Shown here: positions 48,777 to 59,985 of the stretch, piece by piece
Numbering within the stretch: the stretch's first letter is position 1
Layout of the letters: each line of letters begins with the position of its first letter
DNA from: Sanderia malayensis
Taxonomy: Eukaryota > Cnidaria > Scyphozoa > Semaeostomeae > Pelagiidae
DNA length: 64,000 bases
Direction of reading: 5' to 3'
NCBI GenBank assembly: GCA_013076295.1
Contig: RQOL01000830.1
Location: forward strand, 1-64,000
Position numbers and translations under genes: made by a program
The notes under the pieces: model-generated
Database searches by the model: none
What the model was told of the DNA's origin: nothing
What the model saw: the letters and a program-made list of their open reading frames with translations, nothing else

Positions 48777-49669
48777 ATGCCGATGGTTGTGCTCTCCGAA
48801 TATTCGTTTCCCAAATTGTGGATTGCAACGGAACTTGATGCTGAAATAAGAGAAAGTAAAGCTGAGAGAAACATTCATTTTGCCGCAGCTCAGGAGTAAG
48901 TAGTGTTTATTTTTAGTTTGACCCTATTCAAGTTCCCATATAATTGCTTAGGCCAATTGTATTTCACTCATTGATAAAATATAGTTTCTTGAGGCCAAAA
49001 TTGACAACTCCGCTTATGTTTCATAGCTTTTTATATTTAATTAATGTTTTCACAAAGAGTGTTTAATCCTGTAGCCACATGTTGCAGTCGCTTCTTTTCA
49101 CTTTGTGGCTGCCTTCTTTGCCTTACCACCAGCCAAGCCCAATACTCCTATGAAACTCCTTTCTCCATGCAATTCCCATCCCATTGATGATGATTATGAA
49201 GTATTTTTGCATTCGTTATCCACGGTGTCCCGTGCTTATCCTTATGTTCTATATGATTGAAACTAATGTAAAAGTAATCCCAGCCGTTGAAATCTTTTGC
49301 CGTGTTGCAAGAGTCACACTTAATTTTGGCTATGAGGCCTTTTAATATATTCTTAATTCTACGTTACAATACAGTGAATAAAGTCCCAATTGTTATTCCA
49401 GTTAAACAAAGTCGCTAATTATGAAAGAGCAATTTTTCAATAACAACATATTCAGCTCACAAGGGCTATTTTATCCAAATCTAATTCCTTATTAACCTTG
49501 ATCGTATTATACCAACATTCTAAACAGAATATAATTTGTCTCTTTCACTTTGTAGATCTACTGATGTACATCATTATACAAATGCAAGTATTGGAGACTT
49601 CATACCTATTGATTTGTCAAAATCCAGTGCATTAGTATCACCTTATCATGGAAACAAAACCATACCTCT
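48777..49669 (+). CDS. Captured gene fragment Y, two 5' exons
   Basis: Exon 1 is 48777-48895: ATG followed by PMVVLSEYSFPKLWIATELD and AEIRESKAERNIHF, with donor GA|GTAAGT. Exon 2 is 49556-49669: acceptor TTTGTAG, then STDVHHYTNASIGDF and IPIDLSKSSALVSPYHGNKT, with donor CT|GTAAGT. The split codon keeps the frame open across the junction. Both exon lengths and phases match copy A where A is intact. No third exon is found before the Helitron end at 50104, so the gene is 3' truncated. No domain is recognised. Capture of the 5' part of a host gene is the simplest reading. Confidence 0.5.
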
Positions 49670-50002
49670 GTAAGTCAACATTAATTTAAATTCTGGATGC
49701 TCATCATAGATCATCCTTTACTGTTTGTATTAGGTTGACAACCTACCACAGCCAAGTGTCAATGCATGCACTCAACTAATAGCAGACTAACTGTTGTTCC
49801 CCCTAAAACAAAACAAACTTTGATCTTGCATCTTATTTACTGTACAATCAGTACGAGGCTTACCTGATGAAAACGATGATTTTCAAATGAAAACGAGGCT
49901 GATCACTAAAACTAATTTTCATGCATGTTAAACACTACAATCGTGACAATAGATAGACAGGGGAACCAGGGTGACCCAAACCACTGTGCGTGGGATGGGA
50001 AA

Positions 50003-50104
50003 GGGCATGAGCGTTAGCGAATGCAGCGCACGAAGTGCGCCAACCACATTAAACTTTTTTGCTTGAGGGACTCCGGGAAGCGAGCGTAGCGAGCGCCCCC
50101 GGCT
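50003..50104 (+). other. Helitron 3' terminal module of unit L
   Basis: GGGCATGAGCG, hairpin GCGCAC-GAA-GTGCGC, CTCCGGG...GCGCCCCCGGCT. It is nearly identical to the end of A, except that AG of the final CTAG is absent. Confidence 0.8.
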
Positions 50105-52889
50105 TCTCTTATATAATAAGATTGTTCCACACGTGACCCGGAGGGACCAAACAATGGGTCATTGTCTCCGGAACAATCGACGTTCGAAAAAACAATGGGA
50201 TCAAAGGAAATGGTTGTGAACACAAAGGCTTTTTTTTGGGGTCAATAAGGGTGCAAATCGGTATAGAAATGATCGCTGCATTGTGCTGATGACAGTAACT
50301 ATTGGCTAATTTCTAACCCCAGCGGTTCCGGAGTTATGGCCCATTTTGTGTTCCGACTTTCTAGAAAGTTCCCGGATGGAGTTAATGAGATGCAAAACGA
50401 GCAGGGAGAACAGTGTTTTTTAGTTGAAAGGGCGGCAAGTTGCTCGGTTTAAAGTGAATACGTGCCGGAAATCAATTGTAAAGACGTGTCAATTGTTGTC
50501 AAGACCTGTGGAGACAATTGGTGGACAATTATTTCAAGGTATTTCCTTTATTCAATTGTTTTTTGTTTTAAATAGCACGAGTTTTGTTTTGTTTAACCTC
50601 ACGTTTTTCTTTCCGCTCGAGGGCCTAACCAAAACACGAAGACAATTTTGATTTTCTCGGGTCGTTCTGGGCCGATTTTCTCCATTTAAACTTTCGATTA
50701 CTGTTTATTTAGACAAGAACTAAAGTTACATGGCTTTGTTTTTTTTGTTTTGTTGATTTTCCTCTGTTTTTGGACAGTTTTAGCCGAGTTTGGATTTTGC
50801 TGAAAAACACGAAATTTTCAAGCAACACGCGTGTGTTTTGCATTTCCGAAAATTAATTTTTAACCTGCCAAAACTTTGTTTTTTTACCCAAATACTTTCG
50901 ATAAAGGTTTCCCAAGCTATTAGCTTCATGTTGATTTTTTCGTGGGGTGTGTAGGACAAAAATTGGCCACGTTAATTTACTTTGAAAGTTGGTGAATTGT
51001 GTTTCAAATGCTATTTTTTTCACGGGTTTGACTTCAGGGCTATCTTTGATCAACAAAATCATGTCTTGGACTTCAAAAATGTACAACTAAAATTGCGAAA
51101 AGCATTTCGTATGCACCCAAGTACTTTCGATACATATTCGCCAAGGTATTAGCTTCATGTTGATGTAATTTGAGTTCAAATGGACCAATTTTGACAAAGT
51201 TAGGGGAAATTTGGTGTTTTTAAAGTTGGCTGATTAATAAATTTTTCCACGGCTTTTGTGTTGGGCTGCACTAAATACTCTCTTAAAATTCAAAACAACA
51301 CTGTTAAGAAATGTGAATATTTTAATCGGATTCGCTGTTTCCTCAGCTACAGTTTGATATATATTTTATTAGAGATTGAATTTAAATTTTCCAGGATTCA
51401 TTAAATTTTTGAAGGCAACTTTTTTTTCAAACTATCAACCTTCGGCTTTCAGGGGGCGGCAGGGTGGGCGCATGGCGGTCGATTGCCAGGGGGGAGGATT
51501 CGACCTCCCACCTTTACTTTCTTTAGAAATGTTGCGTCGTTGCATGTATTGTAGGGTATGTATTGTAAGGTATTTATTGTAGGGTATGTATTGTAGGGTA
51601 TGTATTGTAGGGTATGTTATGTAGGGTATGTGTTGTAGGGTATGTATTGTAGGGTATTTATTGTAGGGTATTTATTGTAGGGTATGTATTGTAGGGTATG
51701 TATTGTAGGGTATGTATCGTAGGGTATGTATTGTAGGGTATCTTTTGTAGGGTATTTATTGTAGGGTATGTTATGTAGGGTATGTATTGTAGGGTATGTA
51801 TTGTAGGGTATGTATTGTTGGGTATGTATTGTAAGGTATTTATTGTAGGGTATGTATTGTAGGGTATGTATTGTAGGGTATGTTATGTAGGGTATGTGTT
51901 GTAGGGTATGTATTGTAGGGTATTTATTGTAGGGTATTTATTGTAGGGTATGTATTGTAGGGTATGTATTGTAGGGTTTGTGTTGTAGCGTATGTATTGT
52001 AGGGTATGTATTGCAGGGTATGTATTGAAGGGTATGTATTGTAGGGTATGTATTGTAGGGTATGTATTGTAGGGTATGTTATGTAGGGTATGTATTGTAG
52101 GGTATGTTATGTAGGGTATGTATTGTAGGGTATGTATTGTAAGGTATGTATTGTAGGGTATGTATTGTAGGGTATGTATTGTAGGGTGTGTTATGTAGGG
52201 TATGTGTTGTAGGGTATGTATTGTAGGGTATTTATTGTAGGGTATTTATTGTAGGGTATGTATTGTAGGGTATGTATTGTAGGGTTTGTATTGTAGGGTA
52301 TGTATTGTAGGGTATGTATTGTAGGGTATGTATTGTAGGGTATGTATTGTAGGGTATGTATTGTAGGGTATGTATTGTACGGTATGTATCTTAGGGTATG
52401 TATTGTAGGGTATCTTTTGTAGGGTATTTATTGTAGGGTATGTTATGTAGGGTATGTATTGTAGGGTATGTTTTGTAGGGTATGTTATGTAGGGTATGTG
52501 TTGTAGGGTATGTATTGTAGGGTATGTATTGTAGGGTATGTATTGTAAGGTATTTATTGTAGGGTATGTATTGTAGGGTATGTTATGTAGGGTATGTATT
52601 GTAGGGTATGTTATGTAGGGTATGTATTGTAGGGTATGTATTGTAAGGTATGTATTGTAGGGTATGTATTGTAGGGTATATATTGTAGGGTATGTATTGT
52701 AGGGTATGTATGGGCATGTGCGGCAGTGAATGTAGCGCGCGAAGCGCGCCAACCAGATTAAGCTTTGTTTACTTGACGGGCTCCGGGGAGGGAGCGAAGC
52801 GACCGAACCCGGCTCATGTATGTATGTATGTATGTATGTATGTATGTAGGTATGTATGTATGTATGTATGTATGTATGTATGTATGTAG

Positions 52890-52920
<31 letters not shown>

Positions 52921-53040
52921 TGTATGTATGTATGGGCATGAGCGGGAGCGAATGCAGCGCGCGAAGCGCGCCAACCACATTAAACTTTTGTTGCTTGGGG
53001 GGCTCCGGGGAGGGAGCGTAGCGACCGGGCCTCCGGCTAG
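50105..53040 (+). mobile_element. Unit M: non-autonomous satellite-bearing Helitron
   Basis: Starts TCTCTTATATAATAAGATTG, followed by CACACGTGACC and the CAATG-GGT-CATTG palindrome. It ends CTAG at 53037-53040 with the extended terminal hairpin GGGGGC(T)CCGG / CCGGGCCTCC, in which one pair is mismatched. Its 5' start is the most divergent of the main family. Confidence 0.83.
51541..52933. repeat. 14-bp minisatellite and (ATGT)n, unit M
   Basis: Satellite 51541-52708 (about 83 copies) with a clear higher-order repeat: the series TTATGTAGGGTATGTGTTG, then two TATTTATTG units recurs at about 51620, 51890 and 52195. An internal 3' module (52709-52815) and an ATGT tract (52816-52933) follow. Confidence 0.95.
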
Positions 53041-53547
53041 TCTCTATATAATAAAATTGGAGCGGCACGGAAGCGCCCCGTCAAAGGCCCCCAGCGACGG
53101 CCGTTTGTGGTCACTACTCCTAAAATTTCCTCGATCTCTTCTTTTCGAAAACCACTCAGATGTGCTCCCAGTAATCTCTATATTACTATAATGTATTTTC
53201 TTTTTCGAAATTCGTTTTCGTTTTTCAGATATTTTCACTTTTCTACCTCGAAAATTCTTCCGCCCTTTGTTTTCGTTTCAAGTCTGCTTTGTTTGCTGTG
53301 TCAGATGCTGCTGTGCCGAGGCTTTTGTTTTGCGTGCGAGGGGGACGTGACCCGAGCTTTGACCCGCACTAAAGCTCTTAGTCGAACAAAACATGTTGTG
53401 CCATGCCATCCCCGTGGCTAAATGCATTTGAAATGACGTCGTGCTTCTGGAAAGATCCATCGTGCGTTGTTTACCGTTTTCGAGACAATGAATCCCTGTT
53501 GCGTTTGACACTAATCCGACAGCCTGCTTTGTTACTGAGACCTTTGA

Positions 53548-53832
53548 TTGGCGAGGAAGTTCCTTCCTTCCTTGAGCGAACGTGCAGTGGATGTCCATTT
53601 TCGAATTTGGGACGGGACAAACCGAATGAAATTATTTCGTTTTGTGGCTGCGTTTTATTTTTGCTCCGGTTTTACTCGAGATTTCCAACGAAAAGCTTCT
53701 CGGGATTTAACTGGTAAGTTGCTAAGTTGTTTCCATTTGCCTCTACTAAACTCCTCTGTGTCCTTCTTATTTTGTTTTCGATTTATTATGATCCGTTGTT
53801 TACAGAACTTTCTAGGCGATCTAAAATTCTGA
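53548..53832 (+). CDS. Possible captured exon, unit N
   Basis: The frame reading LPSLSERAVDVHFRIWDGTN, then SRDLTG with a donor-like G|GTAAGT at about 53713, is mirrored at 55728-56090 in O. The two copies differ at many residues and the frame continues into the intron-like DNA. A real exon would run only to about 53712. The protein is unknown and coding status is unproven. Confidence 0.25.
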   Translation: MARKFLPSLSERAVDVHFRIWDGTNRMKLFRFVAAFYFCSGFTRDFQRKASRDLTGKLLSCFHLPLLNSSVSFLFCFRFIMIRCLQNFLGDLKF

Positions 53833-54788
53833 ATAATTTTTTGCTTTACAAATCTTTTCAATGCTAAATTGAATGCTAAAATCGTGAATTGTCAATTTCT
53901 GCTTTTATAATTACAGGTCTGGATGCAACCATCTAAAGAACGAATTTCAGAAACGACAATTTTGTGATTTCACTGAAACGAAGCCATTCAAAGCACATGC
54001 AGTTGTCTAACAGCTATTCTGACCTTCCTTGCAATCAACTGGAATTTTACATGAAACTTGCCATGCAGAACTGTTTCCCAAAGAACTCAACGGGTAAGTG
54101 GCTAAATTTTTTCTATATTTTCCCCTCCGTTGTACTGATTTATTCACCTCAGATGCCGTGATCAACAACTCGCTTTTAGAACTCATCCCAGCCGTGCAAT
54201 AAATTTTCAAAATTTCACTCATATTCTCTATAAATTGACTCTGATTTGTTTGAAACAGCTCTGATTGATCAATACTAAAATTCTAATTCAATTTTTGCAG
54301 ATTTGGATGTTAAATTCTAACTCGCCAGACTCGATAACAGCTATTTTCATATTGCATTGAAGCATGGCGTGCGGAGAAGCATGGCAAATCCCACTTCACA
54401 TGGATTCACTGACCTGCAATTCAAAACACCAAAGTCGTCGATTTGGCGTGCCACATGTGAGTGAATTGATTGAGAACTTTCATGATCTGCTGTATTTAAA
54501 ACCGTTTTATATCACGAATTTTCGAATGCGTGTTCAGAAACATTTCACTTTGGTGCCCCTCTAAAATTTTCATAATGCCCTTTTGTATTGCTTGCATGGA
54601 TTCCTGTAGTCGTAAATATGTTTTTACGAATTTGAGTTGTATTTTTAATATTGTACATTCTCCAATCGAAATTTCGAATTAAATGGATCCAATTATGATA
54701 TACTATACTATTCGATCGCAATGCTTCTCTCTGTTCGGTTTAAATCGAGACATTTCTGGCACGCTCAGAAGTGCACGAACATTTGCAT

Positions 54789-55115
54789 CGTGGAAAAAAT
54801 GGACCTGGAACCACCTTGGAATGGAATCAGACCTCGGGGCTTCCATGGGGGAAAGGATGGAAATATGACGATCAGAATCATTTCAAATTAAATCATGGGA
54901 GAAAACATGGACCCAGAACAACCTTGGAATGAAACTCAGGATCGGGGATTCCATGGACCATGCTATGGGGGAATGGATACAACTTTGAAGATTTGAATGG
55001 TTTCAAGTTAAATCATAAGAGAAAACATGGACCTGCAACAACCTTGGAATCAAAATTGGAACTCACGGCTTCCATGGACCATGTGGTCGGGGAATGGAGC
55101 ATTTAAATTATTTCA
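54789..55115. repeat. Tandem repeat of about 108-120 bp, unit N
   Basis: Three copies marked by ATGGACC at about 54799, 54907 and 55027, each followed by AACCACCTTGGAAT-like and TTCCATGG boxes. The equivalent array in O has four. Confidence 0.85.
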
Positions 55116-55727
55116 AATAAAGTTCCATTGCTTTGCGTGTCCCACGAACAGTGATCTTATCGCAACTTAATCAACTTTAATTAGAACGGATTGCTTAACG
55201 TGTCCGCCGCTGCAGGATGGTCTCTATATAATAAAACTGGAGCGGCACGGAAGCGCCCCGTCAAAGGCCCCCAGCGACGGGCGTTTGAGAACACTACTCC
55301 TCAAATTTCCCTGATGTATTCTTTTCGAAAACCACGCATTATTCTTCCCAGTAATCTGTATATTTGTAATATCTATTTTGTTTTTCGAAATTCGTTTTCC
55401 TTTTTCAGATATTTCACTTTTTCTGCCCTGAAAATCCTTCCGCCCTTTGTTTTCGTTTGAAGTCTGCTTTGTGCACTTTGTCAGATCCTGCAGTGCCGAG
55501 GCTATTGTTTTGCGTGCCAGGGGGACGTGTCCCCAGCTTTGATGCGTACTAAAGCATTGAGTCGAACAAAATCTACTGTGCCATGCGACCCCCTGACAGT
55601 TATTGCGTCTGAATGATGTCATGAGTCTGGAAAGATCGATCGTGCGTTGTTTACCGTTTTCGAAACAATGAGTCCCTGTTGCGTTTGACACTAATCCCAT
55701 TGCGTCTTTTGTTACTCTAACATTTGA

Positions 55728-55875
55728 TTGATGAGGAAGTTGCTTCCTTCCTTGAGCGAGCGTGCAGTCGATGTCCATTTTCGAATTTGGGACGGGACAA
55801 ACCGAATGAATTGCTTTCGTTGTGTTGCTGCGTTTTATTTTTGCTGCCGTTTTACTCGAGATTTCCAACTAAAAG
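55728..55875 (+). CDS. Possible captured exon, unit O
   Basis: Counterpart of the exon at 53548 in N, in the frame of LPSLSERAVDVHFRIWDGTN. The donor-like G|GTAAGT follows SRDLTG. Unknown protein, low confidence. Confidence 0.22.
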
Positions 55876-57134
55876 ATTCTCGGGATTTAACTGGTAAGTT
55901 GCTAAATTGTTTCTATTTGCCTGTACTAAACTCCTCTGTGTCCTTCTTATTTTATTTTCGATTTATTCTGATTCGTTGTTTACAGAACTTTCTGGGTGAT
56001 CTAAAATTCTCAATAATGTTTTACTTTACAAATCTTTTCACTACTAAATCGAATTCTAAAACCATAAATTGTCACTTTCTGCTTTTATAATTACAGGCCT
56101 GGATGCAACCATCTAAAGAACGAATTTCAGAAACGGCAATTTCGTGATTTCACTGAAACGAAGCCATTCAAAGCACATGCAGTTGTCTAAAAGCTATTCT
56201 GCCCTTCCTTGCAATCAACTGGAATTTTACTTGGAACTTGCTATTCACAACTGTTTCCCAAAGAACTTCACTGGTGAGTGGCTACGTTTTTTCTATATTT
56301 TCCCCTCAGTTGTATTATTTTATTTAGCTCAGATTCCGTGATCAACAACTCGCTTTTCAACTTTCTCCAGCCGTGCAATATATTTTCAAAATCTCAATCG
56401 TATTCTCTATAAATTGACTCTGATTTGTTTCAAACAGCTCTGATCGATCAATACTAAAATTCTAAATCGATTTTTGCAGATTTCCATGTGAAACTTTAAC
56501 TGGCAAGACTCGAAAACAGCTATTTTCATATTGCATTGAAGCAGGCCGTGCCCAAAAGCATGAAATCCCACGAAACCCTTTCTCCTTGGCATCCAGAGAA
56601 TTACTGTTCACGACTGACCATCCTAAGGCTAAAGTAGTGGATTTCAATCACCTCATTTTCGTTCTGGATAACATAAACGTTTACTCGAGCTGGAAACAAG
56701 TTCTTCAACTTCACATGGATTCTAAACTTGAAACGTGCCCACCATCATTCAGTTGCAATTCGAAACGCCAAAGTTGTGTATGTCGTCTTAGAAACATGTG
56801 AGTGAATCAATTAAAATTTTCAGGATCTCCTGTATTTGAAACCCTTTTATATATCATGAATTTTTGACTGCGTGTTTAGATGCATCTAACTTTGGGTTCC
56901 CTCTAAAATTTTCACAAAGCGCTTTTGTATTGCTTTCATGAAATTCGTGTAGCTGCAAATGTGTTTTTACCAATTTGATCTGTATTTTTGATATTGTATA
57001 TTCTCTAATCGAAATTTTGAATTAAATGGATCCAATTATGTTTTCTGATATAATGTTTAATCGCAACGCTTCTCTCCATTCGGTACAAATCGAGACGCTT
57101 CTCGCACGCTCAGAAGTCCACGAACATTTGCATC

Positions 57135-57590
57135 GCGAAAAAATGGACCTGGAACAACATTCCAATGGAATGGAACCTTTGCACTTCCATGGGGGGAAAA
57201 GATGAAAATATATGGATCAGAATCCTTTCAAATTAAATCATGGATGAAAACATGGACCCAGAACAACCTTGGAATGGAAGCTGGGATCGCGGATCCCATG
57301 GACCATGCTGTGGGGAATGGATGCAACTTTGAAGATTTGAATGATTTCAAGTTAAGTCATGGGAGAAAACATGGACCTGGAACAACCTTGGAATGCAAGT
57401 CGGAACTCGGGGATTCCATGAACCATGTGGTCGGGAAATGATTCCAACTATTACGACTTCAAGGATTTCAATTTAAGTCATCCTGCACCTGGAACAACCT
57501 TGGAATGGAAATGGAGACTCGGGGATTCCATTGATCATATGGTGGGGAATGGATGGCAGTATAAGGACATCAATGATATCAAACAAAAGT
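57135..57590. repeat. Tandem repeat of about 109-119 bp, unit O
   Basis: Copies marked by ATGGACC or GCACCTGG at about 57143, 57252, 57371 and 57485, each with a CTTGGAATGGAA-like box and GGGGATTCCAT. Confidence 0.85.
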
Positions 57591-59207
57591 TTTTTTCTTT
57601 GCGTGTCCCACAACTGATCTTATCGCAAACTAGGCAACTTTATTTACAACCGATTGCTTAACGTGTCCGCCAGCTGATCTCATCCCAACTTAATCAACTT
57701 TAATGAGAACGGATTGCTTAACGTGTCCGCCGCTGCAGGATGGTCTATATATAATAAAATGTGATCACACGTGACCCGCCGACTGTGAACAATGCCCATT
57801 GTCTTTTGAACAATCGACGTTCGACCAAACAATGGGATCAAAGGAATTTCGTTGTGATCAAAAAGGCTTTTTTCCTGGGGGTCAATAAGGGTGCAAATTG
57901 GTATCAAAGTGATCGCTGCATTGCGCTGATCACAGTAAAGTATGTGGCTAATTTCTACTCCAAACGGTTCGGGAGTTATGGCCCATTTTGTGTTCCGACT
58001 TTCTAGAAAGTTCCGAGGACGGAGTTAATGAGATGCAAAACGAGCAAGGAGAAGCACGTGTTTTTTTTAGTTGAACGGGCAGCAAGTTGCTCGGGCTTAA
58101 ACATGAATACCTGCCGGAAATCAATTGTAAAGACGTGTCAATTGTTGTCACGACCTGTGGAGACAATTGGTGGACAATAATTTCAAGGTATTTCCTTTAT
58201 TCAATTGTTTTTTGCTTTAAATATCACGAGTTTTGTTTTGTTTAACCTCACGTTTTTCTTTCGGCTCGAGGGCCTAACCAAAACACGAAGACAATTTTGA
58301 TTTTTTCGTGTCGTTCTGGGCCGATTTTCTCGATTTAAACTTTCGATAACTGTTTATTTACACAAGAACTAAAGTTATATGGCTTTGTTTTTTTTGTTTT
58401 GTTGATTTTTCTCTGTTTTTGGACAGTTTTAGCTGAGTTTGGATTTTGCTGGAAAACACGAAATTTTCATGCAACACGCGTGTGTTTTGCATTCGGGAAA
58501 ATTAAATTTTAACCTGCCAAAACTTTGTTTTTTTTCACCCAAATATTTTCGATAAATGTTTGCCAAGCTATTAGCTTCATGTTGATATTTTCGTGGGGTG
58601 TGTAGGACTAAAATTGGCCACGTTAATTTAATTTGAATGTTGGTGAATCGTGTTTTAAATGCTATTTTTTTCACGGGTTTGATTTCAGGGCTATTTTTGA
58701 TCAACAAAATCATGTCTTGGACTTCAAAAATGTACAACTAAAATTGCGAAAAGCATTTCGTATGCACCCAAGTACTTTCGATACTTATTCGCCAAGGTAT
58801 CAGTTCCCTGTTGGTGTAATTTGAGTTCAAATGGACCAATTTTGACCAAGTTAGGGGAAATTTTGTGTTTTTAAAGTTGGCTGATCAATAAATTTTTTCA
58901 CCACTTTTGTGTTGGGCTGCACTAAATACTCTCTTAAAATTCAAAACAAAACTGTTAAGAAATGTGAATATATTTATCGGATTCGCTGTTTCCTTAGCTA
59001 CAGTTTGATATATTTTTTATTAGAGATTGAGTTTAAATTTTCCAAGATTGATTAAATTTTTGAAGGCAATTTTTTTTTTCAAACTTCACACTGAAGCTAT
59101 CAACCTTCGGCTTTCAGGGGGGCGGCAGGGTGGGCGCAGGGCGGTCGATTGTCAGGGGGGAAGATTTGAGCTCCCACCTTTACTTTCTTTAGAAATGTTG
59201 CGTCGTA

Positions 59208-59690
59208 GTATGTATTATAGGGTATGTATTGTAGGGTGTGTATGGTAGGGTATGTATTGTAGAGTTTGTTATGTAGGGTATTTATTGTAGGGTATGCTAT
59301 GTAGCGTATGTATTGTAGGGTATTTATTGTAGGGTATGTATTGTAGGGTATGTATTGTAGGGTATGTATTGTAGGGAATGTATTGTAGGGTATGTATGAA
59401 GTTATGTATTGTAGGGTATGTTATGTAGGGTATTTATTGTAGGGTATGCTATGTAGGGTATGTATTGTAGGGTATTTATTGTGGGGTATGTATCGTAGGG
59501 TATGTATTGTAGGGTATGTATTGTAGGGAATGTATTGTAGGGTATGTATGTAGGGTATGTATTGTAGGGTATGTATTGTAGGGTATTTATTGTAGGGTAT
59601 GTATTGTAAGGTATTTATTGTAGGGTATGTATTGTAGGGTATGTATTTCAGGGTATGTATCGTAGGGTATGTATTGTAGGGTATGTATGT
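59208..59690. repeat. 14-bp minisatellite, unit P
   Basis: About 34 copies, with TTATGTAGGGTATTTATT and TGCTATGTAG variants. A block of about 185 bp at 59255-59410 is repeated at about 59415-59560. Confidence 0.95.
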
Positions 59691-59985
59691 AGGGTATGTA
59701 TGTAGGGTATGTATGTAGGGTATGTATGTAGGGTATGTATGTAGGGTATGTATGTAGGGTATGTATGTAGGGTATGTATGTAGGGTATGTATGTAGGGTA
59801 TGTATGTAGGGTATGTATGTAGGGTATGTATGTAGGGTATGTATGTAGGGTATGTATGTAGGGTATGTACGTAGGGTATGTATGTAGGGTATGTATGTAG
59901 GGTATGTATGTAGGGTATGTATGTAGGGTATGTATGTAGGGTATGTATGTAGGGTATGTATGTATGTATGTATGTATGTATGTAT
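59683..59985. repeat. Homogenised 13-bp GGGTATGTATGTA array
   Basis: About 21 nearly perfect tandem copies of a 13-bp variant (one T to C change near 59869), then ATGT and TATATTATG. Elsewhere this variant is only interspersed, so here it has been amplified by itself. The YIPYIHTLHT open frames are artefacts. Confidence 0.97.

Larger units (their letters stand above)
35147..50104 (+). mobile_element. Unit L: about 15-kb putative autonomous Helitron (inactivated)
   Basis: Starts TCTATATATAATAAAATG at 35147. It contains the shared 5' block (35147-36330, with a deletion of about 240 bp near 35985), a short satellite with ATGT (36333-36720), a spacer, the Rep-helicase gene (37704-43214), about 6.8 kb of cargo with gene fragments X and Y, and an AC-type 3' module (about 50003-50104). 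The end reads CCCCCGGCT, so AG of CTAG is missing before TC of unit M at 50105. It shares the 5' block of the non-autonomous units, which identifies it as their source type. The coding region has several frameshifts, so it is inactive as sequenced. Confidence 0.88.
53041..55220 (+). mobile_element. Unit N: third Helitron-like family, copy 1
   Basis: Starts TCTCTATATAATAAAATTGG directly after CTAG of M. Its first 16 or so bases resemble the other 5' ends, but the next part (GAGCGGCACGGAAGCGCCCC) is unrelated. The interior has several GT-AG intron-like segments, a tandem repeat (54789-55115), and an end GTCCGCCGCTGCAGGATGG. The same end and start occur in O, so the limits are supported by two copies. 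CTRR is lacking, so class assignment is tentative. The frame 53548-53832 (SERAVDVHFRIWDGTNRM) is shared with O. Confidence 0.6.
55221..57743 (+). mobile_element. Unit O: third Helitron-like family, copy 2
   Basis: Collinear with N. It starts TCTCTATATAATAAAACTGG at 55221 and ends GCTGCAGGATGG at 57743, directly before TC of P. It is longer than N because of more sequence around 56540-56800 and an extra tandem-repeat copy. The last 60 bp (CGGATTGCTTAACGTGTCCG) are duplicated at 57600-57670, another case of a repeated 3' end. Confidence 0.6.

Noticed and set aside
53044..53238. Reverse frames in units N and O, such as the 214-residue frame at 55224-55868
   Set aside because: The frame is much shorter in N and interrupted at different points. 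The sense strand has intron-like signals in the same region. Coding on the reverse strand is not supported.
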